Assembly (NCBI GenBank): GCA_000504425.1
Contig: KI632513.1
Span: forward strand, 3,447,192-3,490,522
Origin: Rhodopseudomonas palustris JSC-3b
Lineage (GTDB): Bacteria > Pseudomonadota > Alphaproteobacteria > Rhizobiales > Xanthobacteraceae
DNA: 43,331 bases
Direction of reading: 5' to 3'
The notes under the pieces were generated by a model, which saw only the letters and a list, made by a program, of their open reading frames with translations, did not search any database and was not told the origin of the DNA. Shown in pieces: positions 8,271-17,591 of this stretch. The first letter of the stretch is position 1. Each line of letters begins with the position of its first letter. A program made the translations under genes and the position numbers.

Positions 8271-9332
8271 TCAGTTTCCTAATGCGTCGATGAAGCGTTG
8301 CAGGTCGGCGTCCGAAATCTCAACCTGATAGAACAGCCGGTAGAACTCGCGCAGATCGCTACGCAGATCGGAACTGACCTTGTCGGGATAGAGCTTGTGT
8401 AGCAGCAGTTTTAGCCCGATCAGCCGGTTGACCGAGGGCGGCAGATCAAGCGCGCCGAACGGCTGATTGGGCGCGAGGATCACGCGGCGCTGTTTGACGG
8501 CCGGGATCACCTGCCATTCCGGGCGTTCCATGATGGCGCGATAGATCGCGGGCTCCATGGTGATGATGGTGTCCGGCGCCCAGCTGATCACTTGCTCCGG
8601 TGATACCCGGGCAATGCCGCCCGTGTCGCGCACGCCTTCGACGACATTGATGGCGCCGACCCGTTCAATGATCTCGGTGTTGATCGAGCCGCGTGAGCCC
8701 GATTCAAAGCCATCAATGCCGCGCGCCAGATAGATGCGCGGCCGCGCCGAGATCGGCACGCTCGCCACCACGCGATCGACTTCCGCAAAGCTCGCCTCGG
8801 CGGCGCGCGCCAGCGCTTCGCCGCGCTCGCGTACGCCCAGAATGTCGGACAGCAGCCGCAGCGCCGCCGCGGTGTTTTCAAAGCGGCCGTCGATCAGCAG
8901 ATAGGGAATGCCGGTTTGGCTCTGAATTCGGTCGGCGAGCGAGCGATAGGTGTCGCTGGTGACGCCGAAATCGATGATCACATCGGGGCGGCTGGCCATC
9001 AGCCGCTCGATCGAAATGGTGTCGCCGCGCCCGGTGAGCCGGCCGAGCTCCGGCAGATCGCGCGCCGCCGACAGTAGAAACGGCTTGTCTTCGTCGCGGG
9101 GCGCGCGCCCCCAGCCGATCATCTTGTCCGGGGCAAGCACATAGAGAAACACATTGGCGGGCGGCCCGGCCGCAAATACCCGCGTGATGGTGTCCGGTAC
9201 CTCGACCTGGCGGCCGGTGGAATCGATCACAGTGCGCGCTTGCGCGGGCGTTACCGGCCCAAGCGGCAGCAGCGTTACCAGCAACGCGCCGATCAGCAGC
9301 GCGCGCCGCTTCACTCCCGCGGCCGCCGCCAT
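8271..9332 (-). CDS. Periplasmic metal/metallophore-binding protein (FecB/BtuF-like)
   Basis: This is the solute receptor of the adjacent importer, about 353 residues. It starts with a Sec-type signal (KRRALLIGALLVTLLPLG..AQA), then TVIDSTGRQVEVPDTITRV, the usual entry to the class III binding fold, and RPDVIIDFG of the N-lobe. The C-lobe ends in DLPPSVNRLIGLKLLLHKLY and EFYRLFYQVEISDADLQRF, typical of the iron-complex/MolA branch. The ATG at 9332 overlaps the TrmO-like gene's stop as TGATG, which fixes the start; the frame extends upstream to 9434 but only inside that gene. It hands substrate to the FecCD permease. Confidence 0.88.
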   Translation of the reverse strand: MAAAAGVKRRALLIGALLVTLLPLGPVTPAQARTVIDSTGRQVEVPDTITRVFAAGPPANVFLYVLAPDKMIGWGRAPRDEDKPFLLSAARDLPELGRLTGRGDTISIERLMASRPDVIIDFGVTSDTYRSLADRIQSQTGIPYLLIDGRFENTAAALRLLSDILGVRERGEALARAAEASFAEVDRVVASVPISARPRIYLARGIDGFESGSRGSINTEIIERVGAINVVEGVRDTGGIARVSPEQVISWAPDTIITMEPAIYRAIMERPEWQVIPAVKQRRVILAPNQPFGALDLPPSVNRLIGLKLLLHKLYPDKVSSDLRSDLREFYRLFYQVEISDADLQRFIDALGN

Positions 9333-9838
9333 CAGGGCTGTCCGACCTGGAAATCGCCGGGCTTGGGCGGCGCCTTCGGCACGAATTCCGCGCGGTCCGG
9401 CTTGAGATCGACCAGCGGCGTGCCATTGATGCAATCGAGCCCGCGCACGAACAGATTGCCGCCCTCGCGCCGTTCCAGGCGGGTCACCGAGGTGCCGATC
9501 GGGTTGGGGCGCACCGGCGAGCGCAGCGAGAAGGTGCCGTGGGTGACGCCGTCATTGCGCGGGCATTGCAGCAGCAAGTCGCGCCGCGACTCGTGCAGCC
9601 AGTAGAAGACCTCGAGCAACGTGCCTTCATCGACCCCAGCCAGCGCCGGTTGCCAGGTCTCGAACAGCTCGATCCGGCACAGCGGACCGTCGGCGCGGCC
9701 GTGGCGCGGGCATTCCGAGATCGATGACCAGGGGGTGTGAATCCGGCCGATGAACACCACGCCGGCATCGACAGTGCCCGACCAATCAGCAGTCAGCTCG
9801 CCGTTTCTGATTTCATTATTGATTGCCATCTGCGCCAC
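9332..9838 (-). CDS. trmO: TrmO/TsaA-domain SAM-binding protein
   Basis: The 168-residue protein is a single TsaA (VirR/TrmO) beta-barrel domain: [11 protein letters not shown] at the start, [13 protein letters not shown], then the cofactor-binding core [20 protein letters not shown] and [14 protein letters not shown]. In E. coli, TrmO uses S-adenosylmethionine to methylate the N6 of threonylcarbamoyladenosine-37 in tRNA(Thr). Here it is the first gene of a metal-uptake operon and is fused by one base to the binding-protein gene. It also lacks the second C-terminal domain of the E. coli enzyme. A different substrate, such as a metallophore or metal ligand, is therefore possible (inference). 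ATG at 9829 is an alternative start. Confidence 0.82.
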   Translation of the reverse strand: MAQMAINNEIRNGELTADWSGTVDAGVVFIGRIHTPWSSISECPRHGRADGPLCRIELFETWQPALAGVDEGTLLEVFYWLHESRRDLLLQCPRNDGVTHGTFSLRSPVRPNPIGTSVTRLERREGGNLFVRGLDCINGTPLVDLKPDRAEFVPKAPPKPGDFQVGQP

Positions 9839-10454
9839 CTGGTTGGCCGCGGCGTTCTATTGCGCCGCAATATATGTAATCAGACTATATTTGTTGGATT
9901 GGCTGTCAACGGCCTTCGTGAACGATTTGGTACGAATTCATGACGGGCGCATGCCGGTGCGCAGCCGCGTCGCGGCATTTCGGCCACATCTGCTCGCTGC
10001 CGCAGGCAACGAGTGTTGCGCGACGGCAACATTTCGAGCGTAAAACGCCGTTTCGTGGCCCTGAAAAGCGATCATTTCGGCGTCATAGCACCGCCGAGGC
10101 AACTTTCACGTGTTTTTACGAGGTCAGCTCGCGTTTAGGGTATTGTCAAGCCGCATGCCTTCGTCGCTAATGTATGTAAATGAAATAAATAAACTGGCGA
10201 TTGGCCGATGCGGCGCGTGCACTGTCCTCGATCTCTCACTGCTGTTGCGGTGCAATCGAGGTGCCAACTTTCTTGCAGATCAGCGGCCGGTCGGTCGCCC
10301 CTAGCACCCCTCATCCTTGCCCTTGTCGCCGCAGCGCAGCGATCGCTGCCGCTGCTTGCTGCCAATCAATCGTCACGATCTTGCGCCGCGCGCCATCCGC
10401 GTGGGCTGCGGCGCCGACCTGTCGACGCGGATGCGTGAGCCTAAGGGGGGCCTG
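9839..10454 (+). other. Divergent regulatory region with long structured leader
   Basis: No gene is supported in these 616 bases between the uptake operon and the TonB receptor; the short open frames here have no homology that I can see. A promoter candidate for the receptor is TTGTCA (10143-10148), 17 bases, GCTAAT (10166-10171). It would give a leader of about 275 bases. Within it, 10226-10261 folds into a two-part hairpin: CCTCGAT pairs with ATCGAGG, and inside that CACTGC pairs with GCGGTG around a TGTT loop. I do not recognise a known riboswitch, including cobalamin. Confidence 0.45.
9865..9895. promoter_or_regulatory. Candidate ModE (Mo-box) operator
   Basis: AATATA (9869-9874) and its exact inverse TATATT (9886-9891) are separated by 11 bases, about 30 bp before the TrmO-like start. 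The AT-rich TATAT half-sites recall ModE boxes, but the spacer is longer than the N7 of the E. coli core (TATAT-N7-TAYAT), so the assignment is tentative. An iron regulator site is the main alternative. Confidence 0.4.
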
Positions 10455-12623
10455 ATGAAACGAATGAGCCGAGTCACCATGCTGCTTGCCAGCGCCGCGA
10501 CGGTCACGGCCGTTGACGCGGCGGTCGCGGGCAGCAGTAAGGGCGTGTATGAGCTGGGGCAGATCAACGTCACGGCGCCGGCCGAGGGCGGCTCGGAGTT
10601 CAATGATTTCGGCGGCAGCACGGTGCCGAATTCGCAGATGGAGCGCTTCAAGACCAATACGGTCGATAAGGCGCTCGATCTGGTGCCGGGCGTCAATTCC
10701 TCGCCGAGCGGCAATCAGCGCAACGACAGCAACATCTTCATTCACGGTTTTGACCGGCTGCAGGTGCCGCTGTCGATTGACGGCGTGCGCATCTATCTGC
10801 CGGCCGATAACCGCATCGACTTTTCGCGCTTCCTGACCGACGACGTCTCGCAGATCCAGATCGCCAAGGGCTATGTCTCGGTGCTGGACGGGCCGGGCGG
10901 GCTCGGCGGCGCCGTCAACCTGGTCACCAAGAAGCCGGTGAAGGCTTTTGAGGGTGAGTGGCGCAGCCAGGCCGATTTCGGCCGCACCGGCGCCTTCGAT
11001 GGCTTCAAGAATTATGGCCGGGTCGGCAGTAAGCAGGACGATTACTACGTCCAGGCCAGCGCCACCTGGCGCAAGGTCGAGGGCTGGGAGCTGCCTGCCA
11101 GTTTTACGCCGACCTCGATCGAGAATGGCGGCCGCCGCGACAATTCCGAGTCGAACGACTGGAACGTCAACCTGAAAGCGGGTTGGACACCGAACGCCAC
11201 CGACGAGTACTCGATCAATTTCATCAAGCACGACGGCCGCAAAAACGCGCCCTACAATGTCGAGCCGACTGCGTCGCAGCGCTATTGGTCTTGGCCGTCC
11301 TGGAACGTGCAGATCTTGTCGGCGGCGACCAAAACCGCGATCGGCGATGACGCTTACGTCAAGACCCGGACGTTCTGGGAGACTTTCGACAACGCCGCCG
11401 ACATTTGGGACAACCCGGCGCAGACGCAGCGTTACACAAAGAGTGCGTCACGCTCGATTTATAAAGACTGGGCAATCGGCAACACCGTCGAACTCGCCAA
11501 GGAGTTCGGCAGCTTCGACACGCTGAAACTCGCCAGCCATGTGCGCCGTGACAATCATGGCGAATGGAATGAGATGTTCACCGATCGATACGCCCTGAAC
11601 GGCACCACCACGCCGATAAGCGCAAGCTGCGCTACCACCAAGGCCGTGAGCGAAACCTGTTTCGTCGAGCCGAGACAAAACTATACCGAGGATACCTACT
11701 CGATTGCGGCTGAAAATACCGTGCATGTCGGCCCGCGCTTCGACTGGGTGCAGGGCGCAAGCTATGATTGGCGCCATCTAAGTAGGGCCGAGGATTATGA
11801 GCTGGGGCAGTACAAATCGGGAAAGTATATCGAACCAAGTTGGATCAACTACCCGCTAACCGACGGTTCGGCGTTCAACTGGCAGACCGCGGCGATCTGG
11901 CGCTATTCGGACACCGCCAAGCTGTTTCTAAATATCTCAGATCGCACCCGATTTCCGACGCTGTTCGAGCGCTTTAGCTCAAAGTTTGGTACTGCGGCGT
12001 CGAATCCTGGCTTGCTGCCGGAACGCGCCGTCAACTATCAGCTCGGCTGGACCAACGCATTTGCGCCGAAGAGCCAAGTGTCGGTGTTGGTTTATTACGC
12101 TCTTGTTCGAGATATGATCCAGTCGATCGCAACAGGGAGGTTCTACGGAACGTCTGTCATCACCCAGAACCAGAATGTCGGCGACGGCTATCGCTATGGT
12201 GTCGATTTCGCGCTCGACTACGCGCTGGCCGCGACGCTGCTGGTCGGCGGCAATGTCTCCTACATCCATAATGTGTTGGAGAATCCGAGCGATCCCACCA
12301 TTCAGCAGACCGGGATTCCGACCGTGAAGGGCATGGTCTATGCGAGCTACAATCCGGTCGAAGCGCTGACGCTGACGCCGAGCTTGCAGTTCGCCGATGA
12401 CCGCTGGTCGCAGAAAAATCAGGTGATCGGCAACAAGTCAGTGAACAGCTATGTCAAGACCGGCACCTATCTGCTCGCCAACTTCATTGCGGAATACAAG
12501 CTGCGCGATGATCTGATGGTGTCGGCCGGGGTGCGGAACATCTTCGATCACGAATATACGCTGGCCTGGGGCTATCCGGAGCCGGGGCGGACGTTTCATA
12601 TCGGCATGAAAGGCACGTTCTGA
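10455..12623 (+). CDS. TonB-dependent outer-membrane receptor
   Basis: A 722-residue outer-membrane receptor that would take up a metal complex using TonB energy. The ATG at 10455 follows an AAGGGGGG ribosome site and begins a signal peptide (KRMSRVTMLLASAATVTAVDAAVAG). The plug domain follows with KALDLVPGV, FIHGFDRLQVPLSIDGVRIY and GPGGLGGAVNLVTKKPV. The rest is a beta-barrel ending in GRTFHIGMKGTF with the C-terminal Phe expected of barrel proteins. It is divergent from the ABC operon, which supplies the inner-membrane half of the pathway. A longer open frame begins at 10317 but lacks a signal peptide at that point. The substrate is unknown; molybdate-chelates and ferric siderophores are both possible. 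Confidence 0.92.
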   Translation: MKRMSRVTMLLASAATVTAVDAAVAGSSKGVYELGQINVTAPAEGGSEFNDFGGSTVPNSQMERFKTNTVDKALDLVPGVNSSPSGNQRNDSNIFIHGFDRLQVPLSIDGVRIYLPADNRIDFSRFLTDDVSQIQIAKGYVSVLDGPGGLGGAVNLVTKKPVKAFEGEWRSQADFGRTGAFDGFKNYGRVGSKQDDYYVQASATWRKVEGWELPASFTPTSIENGGRRDNSESNDWNVNLKAGWTPNATDEYSINFIKHDGRKNAPYNVEPTASQRYWSWPSWNVQILSAATKTAIGDDAYVKTRTFWETFDNAADIWDNPAQTQRYTKSASRSIYKDWAIGNTVELAKEFGSFDTLKLASHVRRDNHGEWNEMFTDRYALNGTTTPISASCATTKAVSETCFVEPRQNYTEDTYSIAAENTVHVGPRFDWVQGASYDWRHLSRAEDYELGQYKSGKYIEPSWINYPLTDGSAFNWQTAAIWRYSDTAKLFLNISDRTRFPTLFERFSSKFGTAASNPGLLPERAVNYQLGWTNAFAPKSQVSVLVYYALVRDMIQSIATGRFYGTSVITQNQNVGDGYRYGVDFALDYALAATLLVGGNVSYIHNVLENPSDPTIQQTGIPTVKGMVYASYNPVEALTLTPSLQFADDRWSQKNQVIGNKSVNSYVKTGTYLLANFIAEYKLRDDLMVSAGVRNIFDHEYTLAWGYPEPGRTFHIGMKGTF

Positions 12624-12636
12624 CCTTATGCAACAG

Positions 12637-12661
12637 CGGCCTCCGCAGCTTGCGGGGGCCG
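12637..12661. terminator. Hairpin between TonB receptor and AraC gene
   Basis: An 11-bp stem (12637-12647 with 12651-12661) with one G-U pair and a GCT loop sits in the 55-bp gap between two convergent stop codons. There is no U run, so it may be a factor-assisted or bidirectional terminator. Confidence 0.55.
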
Positions 12662-12678
12662 TCGTCGCAGATGTGGCA

Positions 12679-13674
12679 CTAACCCGCTTCGCTGGCCTCG
12701 CTCAGCACTTCGCGGCGGAACGCGCCCGGGCTCTTGGCCATCCATTTCCGGAACGCGCGATGAAAAGCGCTCGGCTCGGCAAAGCCGAGATCGGCGGCGA
12801 TATCGCTGACCGGGCGTTCGCTATCAGCCAGCCAGCGGATCGCCAGCACGCGGCGGATTTCGTCCTTGATGGTCTGGTAGGTCTGGCCTTCCACCAGCAG
12901 CCGGCGCCGCAAGGTCGAGACCGGAATCCGCAATTGTTTGGCTAGCGTCTCGAAATTGGGCCAGGCGGTCGGCGGCGTGGCGCGCAGTTTGGTGCGGATC
13001 GCCGCTGCGAGACCCGCATCATGGCGGTAGCGCACCACGATATTGGCTGGCGCGTGCCGCAAAAACTCCCGCAACGAGCGCTCGGTGCGCATGGTGCGCA
13101 GCTTGAGATAGCTGGCGTCGAACGCCATCACGCTTTCCGGCTGGTTGAAACGCACCGGCGCGCCGAAAAACAGCCGGTAGTCCGCGGCATAAAGCGGCGG
13201 ACCGCAGGTGAAGTCAACGCGGCGCAGCGGAATCCGCCGACCCACCAGCCAGCAGGTGATGCCATGCACCAGAATCCAGAAGGTGCGATAGGCGAAGGCG
13301 GTGCGCGGCGCGGCTTTGTCATGCAGCACGATCTTGGCGAGCCCGCCGTCCTGCACCAGCGTGCCCGACGGATCGTCGAGCGTCACTTTCAGAAAGCGCA
13401 GCGCCCGGTTCAGCGCCTGTTCCAGCGTGCTGGCGTGCAGCACCGCATGGCACAGCAGCGTGAACGAGCCCGGCCGCATCGGCCGGCCGCCGAGCCCGAA
13501 AAACTCGTCGTCCATGGCCGCCGCCACCGCCAGCCACAACGCGCCGAATTGTTCGGCCGACACCGGCGCCCGCACCTGTTCCGGCAGCCCGGCCTTGGCC
13601 AGCACCGGCCCGGGCGCCAGCCCGCTGCGGCGCAGACAGTCCGCCACCTCGTCCACGAACAGCGGCGATATCAT
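12679..13674 (-). CDS. AraC-family regulator with Arabinose_bd-type N-domain
   Basis: The ~332-residue protein has the OruR/ArgR-like architecture: an N-terminal ligand-type domain (from ISPLFVDEVADCLRRSGL to about residue 210, with RPGSFTLLCHAVLHASTLEQAL) and a C-terminal double HTH. The HTH includes VSTLRRRLLVEGQTYQTIKDEIRR and the second helix region VSDIAADLGFAEPSAFHRAFRKW. It is divergent from the acyl-CoA synthetase operon at 13876, which makes that operon its likely target. The ATG at 13674 has a weak GGA upstream; a TTG at 13686 has a stronger GGGGAGG nine bases away, so the protein may be four residues longer. Confidence 0.88.
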   Translation of the reverse strand: MISPLFVDEVADCLRRSGLAPGPVLAKAGLPEQVRAPVSAEQFGALWLAVAAAMDDEFFGLGGRPMRPGSFTLLCHAVLHASTLEQALNRALRFLKVTLDDPSGTLVQDGGLAKIVLHDKAAPRTAFAYRTFWILVHGITCWLVGRRIPLRRVDFTCGPPLYAADYRLFFGAPVRFNQPESVMAFDASYLKLRTMRTERSLREFLRHAPANIVVRYRHDAGLAAAIRTKLRATPPTAWPNFETLAKQLRIPVSTLRRRLLVEGQTYQTIKDEIRRVLAIRWLADSERPVSDIAADLGFAEPSAFHRAFRKWMAKSPGAFRREVLSEASEAG

Positions 13675-13875
13675 TTTGCGATCCAATTGCGGCGTCCTCC
13701 CCGGCGCGTCCTTGTGTTGCAAAATCGCTCAGCAACTTAGACCGCTTTTGTCATGGTTTGCCACACGGCTTTACGGCTTAGTTCGCACCGGAAAATCGCC
13801 GGCGCTGTGCGTCGGGCCGGTCCAAGGCCAGCACGTCAACAATGGCCAAACAGCGAGAGATGAGAGGGAACCACG

Positions 13876-15540
13876 ATGAGCAACGCCACCAAACCCGCCG
13901 ATTACGCGGATGCCGTCGCCAATTTCCGGCTTGAAGATTTCGAGCCGCTGTTCGCGGGCAGCCTGAAAACCGGGCTCAATGTTTGCGTGGAATGTTGTGA
14001 TCGCCATGTCGCCTCAGGCGGCATCGCGCTCAATTGGGAGAGCGCCACTGGCCAGCGCGCCAGCTTCACTTTCGCTGAAATGCAGGAATTGTCGGCCAAG
14101 GTTGCCAATCTTCTGACCGAGCAGGGCGTCAAGCCGGGCGACGTGGTCGCCGGCATGCTGCCGCGCACCCCTGAATTGCTCGCCACCATCCTCGGCACCT
14201 GGCGCGCCGGCGCGGTCTATCAGCCGCTGTTCACCGCGTTCGGCCCGAAGGCGATCGAGCACCGCATCAATATGAGCGCCGCCAAGCTGGTGGTGACCGA
14301 CACCATCAACCGCGCCAAGCTCGACGAAGTGGCGGGCCGTCCGACCGTGGCGGTGGTGACCCGTCCGGGCGAGACCGTGGCTGCCGGCGACCTCGATTTC
14401 CGCGCCGAGCTGGCCGCGAAATCGTCCAGCTTCGAGCCGGTGCTGCGCAAGGGCACCGATCTGTTCCTGATGATGTCGACCTCCGGCACCACGGGTCTGC
14501 CGAAGGGCGTGCCGGTGCCGCTGTCGGCGCTGCCGGCGTTCTATTCCTATATGCGCGACGCCGTTGATCTGCGTCCGGACGACAAGTTCTGGAACATCGC
14601 CGATCCGGGCTGGGCCTATGGTCTGTACTACGCCGTCACCGGCCCGCTGCTGCTCGGCCACACCACCACCTTCTATGAGGGCGCGTTCACGGCCGAGAGC
14701 ACCTATTCGATCATCAAGCGCCACGGCATCACCAATCTTGCCGGTGCCCCGACTGCTTATCGGCTGCTGATCGCTGCCGGTCCGGAAGCCGCCGCCGGCG
14801 TCAAGGGCCAGCTGCGCGTGGTCAGCAGCGCCGGTGAGCCGCTCAATCCGGAAGTGATCCGCTGGTTCGCCGAGCATCTCGCCGCGCCGATCCACGATCA
14901 TTACGGTCAGACCGAGCTGGGCATGGCGGTCAACAATCACCACGGCCTGCGCCATACGGTGCGTCCGGGCTCGGCCGGTTTTGCGATGCCGGGCTTCCGC
15001 GTCGCGGTGCTGGACGATGAGAGCCGCGAATTGCCGGCCAATGTGCCGGGCGTGCTCGCGGTCGATCTCAACCGTTCGCCGCTGATGTGGTTCACCGGCT
15101 ATTGGCAGCAGGAAACCCCGGCGATCGCCGGCGGTTACTACCGCACCGGCGACACCGTCGAACTGGAAGCCGATGGTTCGGTCAGCTTCGTCGGCCGCGC
15201 CGACGACGTCATCACCTCGTCCGGCTATCGGATCGGCCCGTTCGACGTCGAAAGCGCGCTGATCGAGCATCCGGCGGTGATCGAGGCGGCGGTGATCGGC
15301 AAGCCCGATCCGGAGCGCACCGAAATCGTCAAGGCTTACGTGGTGCTGGCGTCTGACTATCAGGGCAGCGAGCAGCTGGCCGAAGAACTGCGCCAATACG
15401 TCAAGAAGCGGCTGTCGGCGCACGCTTATCCGCGCGAGATCGAATTCCTGGAGCAGCTCCCGAAGACGCCGAGCGGCAAGCTTCAGCGCTTCGTGCTGCG
15501 CAAGCGCGAGGTCGATCAGACCTCCTCGTCGTCGCACTGA
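13876..15540 (+). CDS. AMP-forming acyl-CoA synthetase
   Basis: A 554-residue adenylate-forming ligase that would activate a carboxylic acid to its acyl-CoA with ATP and CoA. Seen motifs are the P-loop MSTSGTTGLPKG (about 200-211), DHYGQTELGM, YYRTGDTVELEADGSVSFVGR and ADDVITSSGYRIGPFDVES. The catalytic lysine is K535 in TPSGKLQR. Overall it resembles medium-chain/short-chain acyl-CoA synthetases rather than long-chain FadD. It is the first gene of a + strand series with dehydrogenase, thiolase and acyl-CoA dehydrogenase genes, so it likely supplies the acyl-CoA for that pathway. An AraC regulator is divergent, 200 bp upstream. The exact acid cannot be told from sequence. Confidence 0.9.
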   Translation: MSNATKPADYADAVANFRLEDFEPLFAGSLKTGLNVCVECCDRHVASGGIALNWESATGQRASFTFAEMQELSAKVANLLTEQGVKPGDVVAGMLPRTPELLATILGTWRAGAVYQPLFTAFGPKAIEHRINMSAAKLVVTDTINRAKLDEVAGRPTVAVVTRPGETVAAGDLDFRAELAAKSSSFEPVLRKGTDLFLMMSTSGTTGLPKGVPVPLSALPAFYSYMRDAVDLRPDDKFWNIADPGWAYGLYYAVTGPLLLGHTTTFYEGAFTAESTYSIIKRHGITNLAGAPTAYRLLIAAGPEAAAGVKGQLRVVSSAGEPLNPEVIRWFAEHLAAPIHDHYGQTELGMAVNNHHGLRHTVRPGSAGFAMPGFRVAVLDDESRELPANVPGVLAVDLNRSPLMWFTGYWQQETPAIAGGYYRTGDTVELEADGSVSFVGRADDVITSSGYRIGPFDVESALIEHPAVIEAAVIGKPDPERTEIVKAYVVLASDYQGSEQLAEELRQYVKKRLSAHAYPREIEFLEQLPKTPSGKLQRFVLRKREVDQTSSSSH

Positions 15541-15576
15541 ACCGCATCAACCCATTCAAGACATCTGGACTGAACA

Positions 15577-16341
15577 ATGAACATCAAGGATCGCGTGTTT
15601 CTGGTCACCGGCGCCGCCTCCGGGCTTGGCGCCGCCACCGCCCGCAGCCTGGTCGCCGCTGGCGCCAAGGTGGTCGGTCTTGACCTCAATCAGACCGCGG
15701 GTGCGGCGCTCGAGGCCGAACTCGGCGGCAATTTCCGCTTCCTGACCACCGACGTCACCAAGGAAGAGGATGGCCAGGCGGCGGTGAAGCTGGCGCAGGA
15801 GCTTGGTCAGCTGTCCGGCCTCGTCAATTGCGCCGGCGTTGCGCCCGGCGAGAAGGTGGTCGGCCGCAAGGGCCCGCATCAGCTGGCCAGCTTCGCGCGC
15901 GCCATCTCGATCAATCTGGTCGGCACCTTCAACATGATCCGGCTCGCCGCCGAGGCGATGATGCAGCAGCAGCCCAATGAAGAAGGCGAGCGCGGCGTGA
16001 TCATCAACACCGCTTCGGTCGCGGCGTTCGACGGTCAGATCGGCCAGGCGGCGTATTCGGCCTCCAAGGGCGGCGTCGCGGCGATGACGCTGCCGGTGGC
16101 GCGCGAACTGGCGCAGCATGGCATCCGCGTCGTCACCATCGCGCCCGGCATCTTTGAGACGCCGATGATGGCCGGTATGCCGCAGGAAGTGCAGGATGCG
16201 CTCGGCAAGAGCGTGCCGTTCCCGCCGCGCCTTGGCCGTCCGTCGGAATATGCCGACCTTGTGCAGCACATCATCGCCAATACCATGTTGAATGGCGAGG
16301 TGATCCGCCTCGACGGCGCGCTGCGCATGGCCGCGCGCTGA
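15577..16341 (+). CDS. SDR, 3-hydroxyacyl-CoA dehydrogenase type 2-like
   Basis: A 254-residue classical short-chain dehydrogenase with the nucleotide motif [20 protein letters not shown], and the catalytic set S147 (NTASVAA), Y160 and K164 (YSASKGG). The shape, including the insertion [26 protein letters not shown] and the C-terminus [17 protein letters not shown], is that of the human HSD17B10-like group. That group oxidises 3-hydroxy-2-methylacyl-CoA and straight 3-hydroxyacyl-CoA with NAD. Placed between a ligase and a thiolase it would carry out the third step of beta-oxidation. It starts 36 bases after the ligase stop. No enoyl-CoA hydratase gene is in the cluster, so that step must be supplied from elsewhere. 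Confidence 0.9.
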   Translation: MNIKDRVFLVTGAASGLGAATARSLVAAGAKVVGLDLNQTAGAALEAELGGNFRFLTTDVTKEEDGQAAVKLAQELGQLSGLVNCAGVAPGEKVVGRKGPHQLASFARAISINLVGTFNMIRLAAEAMMQQQPNEEGERGVIINTASVAAFDGQIGQAAYSASKGGVAAMTLPVARELAQHGIRVVTIAPGIFETPMMAGMPQEVQDALGKSVPFPPRLGRPSEYADLVQHIIANTMLNGEVIRLDGALRMAAR

Positions 16342-16389
16342 CAATAACGCTTCAACCAAGCCAATAGCTCACGTCCCGGGAGGACTTCC

Positions 16390-17577
16390 ATGATCCACGA
16401 CCCCGTTGTCATCGTTGGTTCCGCGCGTACGCCGATGGGCGGATTCCAGGGCGATCTCAAGGACGCCACCGCCGCGCAGCTCGGCGCCACCGCCATCAAG
16501 GCGGCCGTCGAGCGCGCCGGGATCGCCGCTGACGCTGTCGAGGAAGTGGTGTTCGGCTGCGTGCTGCCCGCCGGTCAAGGTCAGGCTCCGGCGCGGCAGG
16601 CGTCGCTCGGCGCCGGCCTGTCGCTGGCGGCCGGCTGCACCACCGTCAACAAGATGTGCGGCTCGGGCATGAAGGCCGCGATGCTGGCCCATGATCTGTT
16701 GATCGCCGACAGCGCCAAGGTGGCGGTGGCCGGCGGCATGGAGAGCATGACCAACGCGCCCTATCTGCTCGATCGCGCGCGCAGCGGCTATCGCATGGGC
16801 CATGGCCGGGTGATGGATCACATGTTCCTCGACGGCCTGGAAGACGCCTATGACAAGGGCCGGCTGATGGGCACCTTCGCCGAGGATTGCGCGCAAAACT
16901 ATCAGTTCACTCGCGAGGTGCAGGACAACTTTGCGATCGCCTCGCTGACCCGCGCCCAAAACGCCATCAAGGACGGCTCGTTCGCCGGCGAAGTGGTGCC
17001 GGTGGTGGTCAAGTCCGGCAAGAGCGAGATCACGGTGACGATCGACGAGCAGCCGCTCAAGGCCAAGCTCGACAAGATCCCGACGCTGCGCCCGGCGTTC
17101 CGCGACGGCGGCACCGTGACCGCGGCCAACTCCTCGTCGATCTCGGACGGCGCCGCGGCGCTGGTGCTGATGCGCCGTTCGGAAGCGGAGAAGCGCGGCC
17201 TCAAGCCGCTCGCCGCGATCGTCGGCCATGCCACCCACGCCCATGAGCCGAACCTGTTCCCGACCGCGCCGGTCGGTGCGATCCGCAAGGTCGCCGAGCG
17301 CACCGGCTGGAAACTCGCCGATGTCGATCTGTTCGAGGTCAACGAGGCGTTCGCGGTGGTGGCGCTGGCGGCGATGCACGATCTCGATCTGCCGCATGAC
17401 AAGGTCAATGTGCATGGCGGCGCCTGCGCGCTCGGCCACCCGATCGGCGCTTCCGGCGCGCGCGTGCTGGTGACGCTGCTGGCGGCGCTGCAGAAGTATG
17501 ATCTCAAGCGCGGCGTCGCCTCGCTGTGCATCGGCGGCGGCGAAGCCACCGCGGTTGCGATCGAACGGCTGTCCTGA
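16390..17577 (+). CDS. Acetyl-CoA C-acyltransferase (thiolase)
   Basis: A 395-residue thiolase with all catalytic residues in place: nucleophile C90 in [11 protein letters not shown]350 in [12 protein letters not shown], and C380 in [23 protein letters not shown] carries the conserved Asn and Glu of the oxyanion hole region. It would cleave a 3-ketoacyl-CoA (or 2-methyl-3-ketoacyl-CoA) with CoA, releasing acetyl-CoA, or condense two acetyl-CoA. GGAGG nine bases before the ATG gives a strong start. The gene sits between the SDR and the acyl-CoA dehydrogenase, 48 and 14 bases away, so it belongs to the same operon. Confidence 0.93.
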   Translation: MIHDPVVIVGSARTPMGGFQGDLKDATAAQLGATAIKAAVERAGIAADAVEEVVFGCVLPAGQGQAPARQASLGAGLSLAAGCTTVNKMCGSGMKAAMLAHDLLIADSAKVAVAGGMESMTNAPYLLDRARSGYRMGHGRVMDHMFLDGLEDAYDKGRLMGTFAEDCAQNYQFTREVQDNFAIASLTRAQNAIKDGSFAGEVVPVVVKSGKSEITVTIDEQPLKAKLDKIPTLRPAFRDGGTVTAANSSSISDGAAALVLMRRSEAEKRGLKPLAAIVGHATHAHEPNLFPTAPVGAIRKVAERTGWKLADVDLFEVNEAFAVVALAAMHDLDLPHDKVNVHGGACALGHPIGASGARVLVTLLAALQKYDLKRGVASLCIGGGEATAVAIERLS

Positions 17578-17591
17578 GGCAAGAGCGAGCC

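Noticed and set aside
9839-10454. Several short + strand frames before the TonB receptor
   Set aside because: They overlap each other in different frames, lack ribosome sites, and cover a structured leader.
10178-10454. Cobalamin riboswitch in the receptor leader
   Set aside because: No B12-box-like sequence could be found, so the structured leader is listed as unassigned.
14014-15537. 507-codon minus-strand frame opposite the acyl-CoA synthetase
   Set aside because: Low-complexity, His/Arg/Gly-rich composition mirroring codon bias of the sense gene; no motif and no ribosome site.
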